Under the pieces are notes generated by a model. That model made no database searches and was not told the origin of the DNA. It was given only the letters and a program-made list of their open reading frames with translations. Positions 13,896 to 29,000 of a DNA stretch of 64,000 bases are shown here, piece after piece. Made by a program: the position numbers and the translations under genes. The stretch is from Centroberyx gerrardi (Eukaryota > Chordata > Actinopteri > Beryciformes > Berycidae): contig NC_136019.1 of assembly GCF_048128805.1 (NCBI RefSeq), forward strand, positions 11,580,905-11,644,904. The letters run 5' to 3'. Each line of letters opens with the position of its first letter. The stretch's first letter is position 1.

Positions 13896-16859
13896 ATGGA
13901 GGTGGTGTGTTTGCCAAGGTTGTCCCGTGTTGCTGTGTGCGGCGGTACCCATGGAAACGAGCTGTCCGGGGTGTACTTGGTACGAGAGCTGCTGAAGACG
14001 GAGAAGAAGGCCGAGGAGGAAGACGAGCTTGTCTCGGTACTGCTGGTGCTGTCGAACCCGCGGGCCGTCCAGCAGTGTCGCAGATACACCGAGACTGACC
14101 TGAACCGCTGCTTCACCCACGCCACCCTCAAGTAAGAAAGAATTTGAGAACTTAGTACGTCTTCATGTCTCGTCGTGGTGACGATGGCAATGACTCTGAT
14201 GGTGATGGTAGGGGAGTCGTGGCAGTTCCAGTGATGGTATCTTCATGAGGATAATGATCAGATGTCATCAAATGTTCTCCTTGTCTCCCAGCGGCCCAGT
14301 ATCAGACCGAACCCCGTATGAGATCATCAGGTCTCGAGAACTGAACTCTCTGCTGGGTCCCAAAGGTGGCCCCCAGGCGGTGGACCTTGTATGCGACCTC
14401 CACAACACCACCGCCAACATGGGCCTCTGCCTCATCGCTTACTCTGACTGCGACTGGATCTGCCTGCACATATTCAGATACTTGCAGGCAAGCACAAACG
14501 ATTCCTACATACAGCAGTAAAATCTAGCCAGTTTGAGAATTGAGTGCCGAATGTCTTATCTGGGTACGTGCAACATTTTTGGAATGGATTACACTTGAAC
14601 TCACATGGAACAAAGGATTGGGTTTTGAGATTAGTCATGTCAGCAATCTAATCATAAGACTGACATGTTGTTTTCAGAGGCAGATTCCAGATATACCAGT
14701 GAGGTACATCCACTTTGATCTCCCCCCTAAAGAAGCATATTCCCTTGAGTCAGTAGGAAAACATGGCTTTGGTAAGTTCTGAAATGGCTTTTTGTGTTTT
14801 TTTTGTTTTTTTTACAACTTTTCAATGTTATGTCTCAGTGGGCTTATTAGAAGCATGTGAATACAACACCATCTGTGATATTCTTCATGTAAAATGCATT
14901 TTCTGCAGCAATAGAGATTGGCCCTCAGCCCCACGGCGTGGTGAGGTCAAACATCTACACAGCGATGAAAGCTGGTGTGCAGCACATGCTGGACTGGGTC
15001 CGTTCCTTCAACTCAGGTACCAGGATCACAGCTGCTGTTCCCTCCACTTCAGCTCAGTAAATGGGCAACCATTAAAATTCATTATCTCAAGAACTTAATA
15101 TAAAATCAAACTATTTTTAAACAATCTATAATAGAACAGGAATACAATTGAATGATAATGGATGACCCTTGAAGTATCTTTGCTTCTCTCCAAAGCGTCG
15201 CCTTGCAGAGTTTGTGTATCTTTTGAGCCCTGGTTTGTGTTGCTTTAAGCTTTCTTAAGTCTGTTCTGCTTTTACCTTTGAGGTACTATCTTTGAAGGAG
15301 GATCCGTGGAGGTGTACACCATGATTAAAAATGTTGACTACCCAAGAGACAGTGAGACTCACAACATCACAGCAGCCATTCATCCTCAACTCCAGGTACT
15401 GTATGAAATGTTTTGTTTTTTATCAGCTGTAATGATGGATATTTCCAAGACGTTACCATTTCTCAGATTGAAAAGTTATTGTGCTAATATCATGTTTGAA
15501 GTATACAGGGGGTAGATAAATAATGGAAACACCAAACAATATATAAATACCTAATATGGATTAGGGCAGCTTCAATCCTCCGTGGAATGCTCTCATACAA
15601 GTCCTGAGCTGTGTGTAGTGGGATATTGGACCGTTCTTCAATAAGGAAAGCCTCTAGCTCTAGCTCTAGAAGGTTGAAATGTACTTGGCGCTCTGCGCTC
15701 CAAAACCTCCCATAAAAAACTTCATCCTGGTGTCCATGAAACCACTCTTGAATTCGCTCAGCAGTGTGTTTGGCGGCATTATCATCTGGGAATATGGGAA
15801 CATCATAAGAGAACAGTATTTGCACCCTAGGGTCCAGCTGGTCCTGTACAATGGCCTCATATTCTTTGGTCATCATACAACCATGCAAAGCAATGATCAG
15901 ACCTAATGTCTCCCACAACATGACTGCGCATTCCATTATAGATCCACCAAGAAGTTTAACATTTGGCAACAGACATTGTGAGTTGAAGGCATCCTTTGGC
16001 TTTCTCCAAACGTAAGCAAGTTTGGATGTTGGATGTGGGATGAAGGGTGAAAAATGATTGATCAAACCATATTATGTTTTTCTATTGCTTAGAGGTCTGG
16101 GTTTGTGCTCCTTGCACCAGAGTTTGAGTCTTTGTGTTTTGCCCTTGGATAAATACCAGCTTTGTGAACTTCACAACATACAGTATTTGTTCAAACTGTA
16201 CATTGATTTTGTTAAGACGTTGATTGTATTCTGTGGTAATTTGAGGTTGTAGTTTCGTGGTGTTTAAGTCGTGTTAAGTGTCTGTTTATCCCCGTCAGTG
16301 AGCTGCGACTTTTCCTGTTTGCAGTTTGTCTGTTTGGCATCTGTTGTCATGATCTTCCACTGTTCCCCTTGCCACATTAAATAACATCGCAGTTTTTGTG
16401 ACCACTGCACCTACAACTATTTGGGAACTCTGTTAGTTTCCTCATGTTACTTTGAAACCTCACATATAAAAGTGGTGATTGTTACACCTCTTTCAAATCT
16501 GACAGATACTGCTAATTGGCATTCGACCTAAAATTTAGGCTATTTTGTCCACCCGTGTGCATCATTTTTCAGCACGTTTAGGTAAAACAATCTTGGGCTG
16601 CCTTTCCTCACAGGACCGAGACTTCTGCCTCCTCCGCCCCAACGACCCCCTGTTCCAGACTTTCTCAGGAGATACGCTGAGGTATAAAGGGAATGAACCT
16701 CTGTATCCTTTCTTCATCAATGAATGTGCTTATTACGAGAAGGGCATCGCTCTCTCCCTGGCGAGGAGGAGGTGCGTGAAGATTCCTCCGATCCGGGTGC
16801 AGACGGAGCTAGAGCATCGAGAGAACGAATGGGGATTCGTGTCAGAAGAGGAGGAGTGA
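13896..16859 (+). CDS. acy3: Aminoacylase-3 / aspartoacylase-family zinc amidohydrolase
   Basis: Six exons (13896-14131, 14292-14487, 14678-14771, 14909-15016, 15283-15395, 16614-16859) encode 330 residues, close to human ACY3 as remembered (319). The family hydrolyses N-acyl amino acids; ACY3 favours N-acetyl aromatic residues and mercapturates, ASPA favours N-acetylaspartate. Zinc ligands are visible: His19 and Glu22 in GGTHGNE and His116 in DLHNTT. The catalytic Glu is expected at 178 in AIEIGPQP. DLNRCF and the late INECAYYEKGIAL segment also match. YEKGIA and TANMG resemble ACY3 more than ASPA. Exon 1 may begin at 13892 with a short 5' UTR. The donor after exon 2 is GC rather than GT (CAG then GCAAGC). 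The last intron, about 1.2 kb, carries a Tc1 relic. The C-terminus ends in an acidic EEEE tail. Confidence 0.92.
15504..16056 (-). mobile_element. Tc1/mariner transposon fragment in acy3 intron 5
   Basis: The right-hand end begins TACAGGGGGTAGATAAATAA, a Tc1-type terminus after TA. On the minus strand an open frame of about 170 codons encodes the C-terminal half of a Tc1-like transposase, with FPDDNAAKHTAERIQEWF and a downstream YESIPRRIEAAL block. The N-terminal DNA-binding half and the opposite terminal repeat are missing, so it is a dead 5'-truncated copy. It is antisense to the host gene. Confidence 0.85.
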
Positions 16860-18574
16860 AGCCGGACTTTTAAAGACATTCGTAACACCGACGCTATCAC
16901 AGGAACTTCTGGATTCCTGACATGGACAACAGATTTGCTAACCAGATGGGCAATACAGACTGATGTGACTATAAAATAAATTACAAAAAAAAACTTTTAT
17001 TGAAATGATGACAGCAGTTGCTTGGAACACGCACATACGTATTTGCGCACACACACACACACACACTTGTACACAATTTTTTAAGCGTACAATTACCTGT
17101 TCCAGACAAGCTCACTAGCGGAGAATGTATAACGCATTCACTGTGGATTCACAAAAGCACAGTCATACAGTAACATTTGCCATATATTTACGCTACACTA
17201 GAGTCAGGGATAGAACCACTTCTTGTATTTAAAGGCAGGATATGTGGATAAGTACAATCTGTTTGAAAACTACACTTTTTAATTAGAGGCTTGTTGTCAG
17301 AAGTGCATCCTTTCATTGACACTCTTACCTACAACCAAGTTTTATGTGTGAGTGGTGTTTTTATATTTATGGAGACATGAAGACATCATCTGTTTTCACA
17401 TACAATGGTTTTCAGTTTGATAATTGTTTTTTTTCTCCTCTATTCATTTGATTGTTCAGACATTTACATTGTCATAAAAAATAGAAATTCATTACCAACT
17501 GCAACATTCAGGATATGTTCAAAAATAATTTAAGTGCAAAGGAGGACAGTAGCTTATCTGAATATGGCCTTTAAAATACATTCATAATGCTTAATAGGAT
17601 AAAACTTTCCCTTAAATCCTGACAGTCGTTGAATTAATTCTTTTGTTTTGAGCTTCTCTCCAGAATGGCGATAACAAATAGGAATAAACCAATTGAAAAG
17701 CAAGGGGAAAAGATAGGTATATGGCAAATAAATAAACCAATAAATATACACAACTGATCACAAAAGGATATGAAAACCAATTTACATTAGCATAAGAGGT
17801 CAAGGAAACAAAAAATTGAAATGGTGAAGAGCCACTACTATGATGGCTCAGCGTCTTCTTGAATATTTCTACAAAAGCCTACAAAATCAGTCAAAACATT
17901 TAAAATAATATTCTTGAAAATAGCAAATAAAACACTGCATTGGATCAACAAATTATAAACGTAACCACAGCCTGACTTTTTATGATTGTCAGAAATAAAT
18001 ACGTCACTTGTAGTAAAAAAAAAAAAAAAGGGAGAAGCTGTAAACCCTTTGTAATAATACAGCAACATATATACAGCAATAGCTATCGGTTCATTTTTCA
18101 CTGTGCGCTTAATTGATTGATTGATTTCACCCTGTCATTCCCAACTATATTTTGAAGCAGTTAAACTAAAAGACAGCTACAGTGATTGTAACAGCAAACC
18201 TCTGTATAGACAAAGCTCTTATGGATGCTAACTAGGTAGCAACTCTCTGTAAATGTGTGCAGCCATATGCAAAAGTCATTAAGTAACCAATCATATACTG
18301 TGGCATATATATCTTTCTGGGTCACTAGCTGACCTTTTCAAAGCCAATCCCTAGCCTCCACAGAGATAGAAATAAAATCTTTTAATGCAGCAGATAGGGT
18401 CATTACTATAGTGTACATGCACTTTAATCCACCAGAGGGCAAACTGAGCAGATTAACCCTCATCTCTATCCTCTGAGATCAATTAGAAATGTGTCTTGTT
18501 GGTAGAGCTGGGTGCGATTTGAAACAGGACAGAGATCGAGAGCTGACGGACACTAGACTGATCTGCGGTCGGGT
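16860..18574. other. acy3-cldnd1 tail-to-tail 3' region
   Basis: A plus-strand AATAAA at 16975-16980 can end acy3. A minus-strand AATAAA (TTTATT at 16996-17001) could end a long cldnd1 3' UTR reaching back from 18575. The two convergent signals lie about 20 bp apart. A short CA run is at about 17048-17065. No coding sequence is recognised. Confidence 0.45.
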
Positions 18575-20868
<2,294 letters not shown>

Positions 20869-23800
20869 TGTTCACCGACTCAGAGACACGTAAAAAGGGA
20901 TTAAGTTGACGCCAGCGGCCGAGTAGCTGCGCATCAATCTGGTCGCGGCGGCAATTCGCGATGGCTCTTGTACCCCCGGTATCATCCAAGTCACTCGGGC
21001 ATCCTCAAGTCTGCGAGGATATTGTGCAATAGCCAACGACTTGCTTTTCAATGATTGATACTGACCGCCTTGCTCATCTCCAGCACTGCTCTCATATTCA
21101 GTGTCAGCAGCCCCGCAGCCCGGCTCGGGCACGCCATCTGTTCCCTTGTCCCACTTCCCCGGTCAGTCTGTCGCTGCTACAGATGGTGGGTGGTCCGGCT
21201 GCTGCGACAGTTATTACAGTCTATGTAACTACACTGGTCCGGAGCAGAGAGAGAAACCGGATGACACTAACTAGGCCCTGTGTAGTGTTAGCAGCACCAA
21301 CGTGCAAAGCTGTATTAGTCTATTTTGGATGGCAGCGGTACCGGGGACGCTCGCGAGGATAATTTATGAGTTGTAAACACGCTAATCCATGCGTTTTCCT
21401 CTTCCGGCTGCATGGACGCAGGAACCCTGGGTATTATAGTTCCTATAGTATTTCCCTTCAGCACAACTGAGAACTGGCTTCTCTCAACCAATCATCAGTG
21501 ACTTGTTTCAATCACTAGTAGTGTTTTTTTTTTTTTTTTTATCATTAGTGCTTTTTTTATTATTTCATCCACGTTTTATGGCAATAAAGTCTCTTGTTAG
21601 CGATACACAAGGCATATTTTTGGGAGCAGGTTAGATGGGCAAGGCTTCCAGGAACAGATGATAAAGTCAGACAGTCAAAAAAATATTTTGTTTCCTTCTT
21701 GGCAAGGTGTAAAGTAACATTGCTGAGGCTCCTTGGGCCCTGTTCAAAAAACATCTGAGTTTTCCAAAAAGTTGTCCTGTGTATCACTACCTTTTTACTT
21801 ATTTGAACCTTCTTATAGGGAATTTTGGTGCTTTTTATGGTAATTCAGGCCCATATGAATGAAGATGACAGTAGACAATCAAATTATTGGATAATCTGTT
21901 GTACCAAACAACATGTACAAATCACTAACTGTGGCCGCTGCGATAGATTACCTTTGACTGGTGTTGAGTCCTGAGGCCTCATGCGTGTCAATAGTATTGG
22001 ATCAATACTGCAAACAACATGGTCCGAGGAATGATTTTGCTGTATGTGCCATTATTATTTTCCCCCACCTCTCTTTATTGTCCCCTGCTGTGAAACCTAA
22101 GGGAGGACTATGAATCGGTCTGCTTCAGTTCATTCATCTTAGACACGATGAATGGATTTTGATGAAACTCGGGAGAATGATGCATCTCACCACTTTGTTG
22201 TGGCGGTTTCAAAATGACACTGATGCTGAGACAAAAAAGTCTGTGAAATCCGAAGTGCGTTTTCAAAATCGGTTAGGATTTCAAGCGTCTTCTCGTGTGT
22301 CTCCAGCCTAAGTGACTGTAGGATTTTGTTAAGTCATTGTTGAACTGCTCATGTTGAATTGGCTGTGGTACTGAGCTGAACCTGAGGTGGAAACCCCCAC
22401 TGGTCTGCAGATGGACCAGGGCATTACTATCAGTTGAGATAGTGGCCCATAGTGAAGGATGCATTATATACCTTTCTCTCTCTAGAGGAATCACTGTTGT
22501 GGTGTGTTAAGATGGTAAACAATGGGTTGTATAATGTTGTTTGATAATACAATTTTGCTGTTTAATTTGCATGATTTTATGATTTCAGATTTCATGATAA
22601 ACAAAAAGAGGTTTATCTTTATTAAATTTAGTTGATGTACTTCTGATTTACTAGCAAAGTGTTTTGGATTTTGTATATTTTGTGGATTGTTCGCACATTT
22701 GGTTGACTATCAGATGAAGTAAGCAATACAATAGCAATGTTGTTTTTGTTTTGTTTCTTTAATAGATAGGTATACAGTCACTGTTCAAATATAGCTTTGT
22801 CTGGATAGATTTGCAAGAGTGTAAAATAAGGCTGTAACATAATTCTGCTCCAAACCCTCTGTCATCTTAATAAAAAGGTGTTTCTGAAACATTAGAGGTG
22901 TTGTCTGTCATGACAGTCATATAGACAACACTTACAATTATTACATTTCTTGCCAGGATGCTCTTAGCTGACCAGCATGTGACTAGCATTAAGCTAATTT
23001 TCACTTGTTTGATTTTACTTTAATCTGTTTGAGTTCCAAAAGCAGGTGATTTTTATCCTTTAATGATCTTGTCACAGTCATTCATACTTTTATTTTCTTC
23101 TCTTTTGAATCCTGCAACCTTCTTTTCCTGCCTCAATCAGACGTCCCTCCATGTCATTGCCTGTGCAAAACTCAGTCCGTCCATCTCATCTCCATGTCAC
23201 AACTCTGAGAGCCTCGTCTGTCATCATGTCTGCTATACATAGACCTTGCTCTGCATTCTGCGGGCCTATCATCACTCTTTTGTCTTTCTAGCTCTTCACA
23301 GTAACTTGACCTGACACACTGGGCCAGCACTGCAACACTGCTACTAGCTAAAATGCCAAATCTCAATAATTTATCCAGCCATTTATTCTTTTTGGCTATG
23401 TATAGCCCAGTTTTAGACCAAGCAATAGATACATAATTACATATTGAAACGATGCATAAACAGCTGTAAATATCAAAAACATGCACCAGAGAAGTCCATA
23501 TGTGCAAGATAATGTTTATTTTTGTCATATACCCCAGAAGACATAGTCTAAACCCCATAGCCTCATTTTAGCTGAGGCGTTTATAACCATTTAGAAAAAA
23601 AAAATTTGCTCTGTGGGTAAGAAATCCAATGTGCTACTGCTTCTTGATTTTTCGCACTAAAGCTAAAGTGATCATGCCACGTCAGAAGTGATTTCACTGA
23701 AACAGTTCAGCCGGTCATCATGCCCACCACACACCAGACATGCCTTCTCTGGTTGATGATTACTGTTGAGTTGGGAAGTCTCGTTCTTTAAACTCTCTCA

Positions 23801-24379
23801 GGCTGTCTGAATATGTCTGAGTATTTGATTCACCCACGCAAAAATGAGAATCTCTCTTTCTTACATTGTCGTACATTCTGCTCCTTTCAGCTGAAGTCCA
23901 CATATGTAACACATCACCTTCTTATCTAGTTAAGATAATAATAATGATACGGTGACATAAATTCCTTGATCGCCTGAACAGATTTACATATTCCGCATGC
24001 ATGTGAGGTAGCAAGAACACCAGTGTGCTCGTTGTTCTTTTTTAAGTTGGTGTGGGTTTTTTTTCTGTAAAAGTATGCCGCCGTATAGTCTGTCTCACTG
24101 GTATTTATTTCCTTTATGGCTTAGTTTTGATTCACTAATGAGCTGGATCATTTCCTCATTTTCAAACATGTTTGTGCCAAGTTTGTGCAACTGGACAAAC
24201 CTGATTCACTGACACTAAGGTAACAGAAGTGGCTACTATGGAAAAAAAAAAGAATTCTACTTGTTTCTATGACGAGGCAGGATTTGGTTGTCTGTATACA
24301 TCATTAATACATATAATTTCAGCTTTTTTCTTTCAAACTTCTGGCCTTGAATACGCCACCATCCAGTTTGCTTGTCTGA

Positions 24380-24388
24380 CCCCCCCCC

Positions 24389-24421
<33 letters not shown>
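24380..24421. repeat. Poly-C plus CA microsatellite
   Basis: A run of C is followed directly by about 15 CA dinucleotides. It is a plain simple repeat in intergenic DNA. Confidence 0.9.
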
Positions 24422-24424
<3 letters not shown>

Positions 24425-25079
24425 CCGCAAAGTTACAAAGTTAGACAGACTTTTTTAAAAGAAATTTATATTCTGCTCATCATGAAGATCTACTATTTCT
24501 TACATAAAGTATACAGAATTATAATGTGAGCTCACAGAATACACTTATGTATGACAGTGTAAATATATGTATAAATAAGCAAATTGACTGGATAATCATA
24601 CAGGACATTGTTCTGATATCATACATTTCTTAATTACGATGGCTTTTGACTTACAGTATATCTGACTCACTGGGTTTTGCACATTTCTCTATCTATTGGT
24701 AAACATGGAGGAATTCATGTATGCACACACTTATCTTCAGAGGCAGTGGAGGTGTGACCCATCTAACTTTGTTAATGTGAACTAAATGATCTTTGATTAA
24801 AGCCCCAATCCATAATCACAGTATTATGCTCCTGCAGCTGCTACAAGGACTGAATGTATGTGAAACCTAAACATGAATTTCACATGCATTTTGAGACTAT
24901 ATAAAGGTGTTCATGTTTATGTTAAACAGAGCTGTATGTTGAGTAATCGTGGGTTAGGCAAGCTGTGAAAGAGCTATTTCCATATTCCAAGACAAACTCC
25001 CCAAGGATCTGTGTGACTGGATCTGACATTTGGGTTGGGTAATGTATACATTAACCATTTGATAGACAAATGTGGTCTA

Positions 25080-25470
25080 GAGTTACACAAAAAGTCATGG
25101 GCCATGATAACTATAAGATAAACTATAAAATATAAGGATACATTGTTGCTCAAGCATTCACACTGCAGCGATATCTGTGATCAGTTCCTCAGCAAACGAA
25201 GCGTCACTGCAGGGAGCGACTGAATCCTCCCCGCCCCCTTCTTTCTTACAACTTTAATTTGATTGGTTGAAAATGTTTTATCTTTGCCTCTGCATCCAAA
25301 ATAATCACTCTGAGATCGAGCCAAAAATATAGTTATCGTTTTGGATGTTTTTATAGTTATCGTTGTAGTGGGAACACAGATATTGTATTTACTTAGAACA
25401 ATTTAAATCTTTTTATAGTTGTGGTTATATTTATAGTTTTCATTCTAGATGTGAATTGGCCTTTAAAGTC
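25080..25470. repeat. Probable non-autonomous DNA transposon remnant
   Basis: The flanks carry GGCC-AACTATAA-like words in inverted orientation (GGGCCATGATAACTATAAG on the left, GGCCAATTCACATCTAGAA read back from the right). The interior repeats the phrase ATAGTTATCGTT. The pattern resembles a dispersed fish MITE, but target duplications were not found and the limits are approximate. Confidence 0.35.
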
Positions 25471-26017
25471 AATCATTCTAAAGTTATTTAGTTCTAAATG
25501 TTGCTATAGCACATGGTATTCAATGAGGCAAATTGTATATATATTGTACATAGTGCAATTATTTTGGATGGACTATCTGGATATCCCACAGTTCAAATGA
25601 TTTAAATAATCATATTATTGTACTTTTATTTCTAGTATTGCCATATTATTTTCTTTTCATTGGACCAGGTGCTTAAAGCTGGCTGCATCCTGGATTGAGC
25701 TCATTCTGTCCTCTTGGTCCATCCCACAGTGCAACGTGTGTTCAGTGTTTTCCAACTGGCGTTCCAAGGCGTATGCTGTCATTTGCACAGTTGGATAGTG
25801 ACTGAAATCAAACCAGGAAGCCATCCTCTGAATGTGCCTGCTCCATTGTCCTTAATGTGTCTGGCCATTACAATTTAGAATTTAATATCTGGAAGTTATT
25901 CCCAAGCCATCAATGCTTGAGACCCTCACAAATCTCGTATTTTTAATGACAACAAAGTCCTTTCTCATACCAGTGACGGTGGCCATTGTCCTTTGACATT
26001 TATGTCTCCGCTGACAC

Positions 26018-29000
26018 TTATTGCTGGTTTGACAGTAGCCATGACAACGCCACCAAGAAGGATGCAGTGAGGAGACTGATCTTATGGCTTACTCCACTTG
26101 AAACCTCTGTAAATGAAGAAAGAAGAAAAAGAAACATGTATTTAAAAAAAGGGTGGTAAGTTTTTGCACTTTTTGATCAGGTAGTACTCAATATTGCTTA
26201 CGCGTGCCATCCACAGAAACAGAGTTGGGGTCAATGTTGAAGGCTGTAATGCTTGAAGCTGCATTGATCAAAACATTTCCAATCTGGGTAGCATTAGGAA
26301 CAGATGAGGCCGCGAAAGTAACGTCCATGTCATTGACGATTGATCCATTTCTGCAAATGGAATTACAGAAAAAAATATTGTTTCAATCATCATGACTTTC
26401 TGGCCATTATTCGTTCATTCTAGCAAAGCTGAACATCAACAAATTACCTGAATGACACCACTGTCAAGGAGTTGAAGGAGGAGAACGCTGCTCTGTAAAA
26501 AGGCTCAAGCTGCAGGAATAAAAGCAAGTTGTAAGCATATTTATGTTGGCTATATCTTAATGTTTTTTCCATAGTCTTTTTAATTATACTATTTAACTTT
26601 CACATTATTTACTTACACTATTTCATTTCCTTCTTTTCATAATTTTCTTTATTAGTTCTTTATTGACTACCACAGTAAAATTACAGAAGGGGAAGTGCAC
26701 TGAGAGTGTATCTTTGTCCTTTTATATATAGTGATGGAGGGATGATTTTTAATTTTTTCTTTGAAACCCCAGCAACTGGAATCAAATCTATATTTTCAAT
26801 CCTTTGAGCAATGAATGACCTGATCTCTTTGATATCAGAATACAATAGATGCTACCACAGGCTTCATTTTAAGTGGGAGACTTACCTCTGTTCTTATCAG
26901 TGTGGCTCGAGTTCCAAAAGCTGAAGATGATGAATCCAGCAGATCACTTGTAAATGTCTCAGCAGATGAGAAACTGACCCGCCTCGAAGTGAGTGCTACT
27001 GTAGTTGTAGCTGTAGTTGTAGTTGCAGCAGCTGTGGTGGCAGCAGGTGTGGTTGCAGCAGCTGTAGTGGCAGCAGCTGTAGTGGCAGCAGCTGTGGTGG
27101 CAGCAGGTGTGGTTGCAGCAGCTGTGGTGGCAGCAGCTGTAGTTGCAGCAGCTGTAGTGGCAGCAGCTGTAGTTGCAGCAGCTGTGGTGGCAGCAGCTGT
27201 AGTGGCAGCAGCTGTAGTTGCAGCAGCTGTGGTTGCAGCAGCAGTGGTTGCTGTAGTTCCATTGTTTGAAAATGCTGTGAAATTTTTTTTCAAGAATAAA
27301 TTAGTAATAGCTTGCCCTTACATTGTGAGGATATCAATAATGCATTGTACTCTCATGTCCAAGGCAAAAAGATGTCTGATGTCATATAGACCTTGATGCC
27401 AGTTCCACAGTGCTGCACGCTGCATCAAAACAATACTGAGGAAGAGAATTGGTTTTGCAAACTAGGAAGCGTCTTATCTAATTCTGAGTTTGCTAGTGTC
27501 AAGAATCTTGAAGTTAGTCACAAGCTAGTGACAAGCCGTTCTACTAAATGGCTGTTCTTGAGAAATTCTGTTATTCATTAACTTTTCACTGCCATAGTGT
27601 TTGAGTGATGTTTCTGTAATTTCTTTATTGTTACGTGGTTACTGTGTTTTTATGTGTGGTGTTGTTGTTTGTGATGGATTTTGTTGCAAACCAAATTGCC
27701 CTCTGGGATTATAATAAAGACTAAACTGAACTGAAGCAAATTCATTGAATGCAAGATATTTTACAGAATAGCTAATCCTGCCACACATTGAGCTGTTGAA
27801 ATGGTGTGGTGAACTGTATAATACTGAACAGTGTGACAGATGTCTTTTTGTATCTGGTCCCTAAGCTACGTCCATTTCACATTTACCAGCATAGTTTTGT
27901 TCCCAACTTTTCAGTTCAGGCAATTATTTAAAATTCTGTTTCAAATAATGAGTGGAGTGAAATTTAGCCTCATGTGTTAACTGTTAACTTACCTATTACT
28001 TGGAGGGAGTTGGGCTCAATAGTGAGGTTGAAGGTATTGTTGGGGTTATTCACAGCTTCTCTCACAGCCTCTATAATGGTATCACTCTGTGGGATAGCTT
28101 CAACTGGAGTAGTCCTATTGAACTCAATCCCCACATTTGCTTCAGTGTTATTAGTTTGTGTTCTGGCTCCAGCAGCGCTGCATCACAAATGCCAATATCA
28201 TAAAGTCAAGAGTCAAATTATGAAAATAATAAATTATATTGATAACTTCTTCAAATATGTAACTTATAGGTGACGTACAGATATAGCTAACTTATTCATT
28301 ATCCACATAGAAACATATATTTACTTATGACAGGCATGTTAGCTAATGTCAGACAGAGACTTTAAAACAAGGTAGAATTTGAAGTTTACCTAAATGATAT
28401 AACGAAGCTGCGGACGAAGAGAGCACCAAATCTTTCACTGAAGATTATATCATACTGTAAGAAGAAAAATGCAAAAATTAGACATATTGAGTGGATTTCA
28501 AATACAATATTCTCCAAATGAAATCAAATGGAATGGTAAATTTCATGTGAAATTGCATCCGCATTAGAATGATTTGTTTTTCAGTTGCAATGAACAGTGT
28601 AATGATTTGCTTAACAAAACAACACCAACAAAACAATGAAATTATTCTTACCACACGAACAACTGTCACTGCAAGATCTCTGAATTGTTGGCTCATGGGG
28701 TTACTGAGTTCTGATGTGAACGGAACTGCCAAGGTTGATCTGAGAACTGCAACTGGTGCAGGAGCTGTTGTAACTGCAGCTGTGGTGGCAGCAGCTGTGG
28801 TGGCAGCAGCTGTGGTGGCAGCGGCTGTAGTTGCACCAGCAAGCGTGCCATCCACAGAAACAGTGTTGGTGTCAATGTTGAAGGCTGTAATGCTTGAAGC
28901 TGCATTGATCAAAACATTTCCAATCTGGGCAGCATTAGGAACAGATGAGGCCGCGAAAGTAACGTCCACGTCACTGATGATTGATCCATTTCTGCAAATG

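Larger units (their letters stand above)
20869..26017. other. cldnd1 promoter side and gene-poor intergenic DNA
   Basis: About 20869-21400 is the more GC-rich upstream flank of cldnd1 and presumably contains its promoter; no TATA box is evident. From 21400 to 26017 no coding exon or RNA gene is recognised. A minus-strand AATAAA (TTTATT at 25625-25630) is a fair poly-A signal for the mucin gene ending at 26018, giving a 3' UTR of about 390 nt. A C-run joined to a CA repeat lies at 24380-24421. Confidence 0.45.

Noticed and set aside
26998-27255. Possible CRISPR-like direct repeats
   Set aside because: No spacers; these are tandem coding repeats in a eukaryotic mucin.
27393-27581. Small repeated frame beginning MMPVPQCC, also at 34531, 36086 and 37641
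   Set aside because: Lies in the intron of the duplicated mucin module; it recurs only because the module is duplicated.
27974-28273. Repeated 99-codon plus-strand frame beginning MLTVNLP
   Set aside because: Antisense to the SEA-C exons; its repetition follows the module copies.
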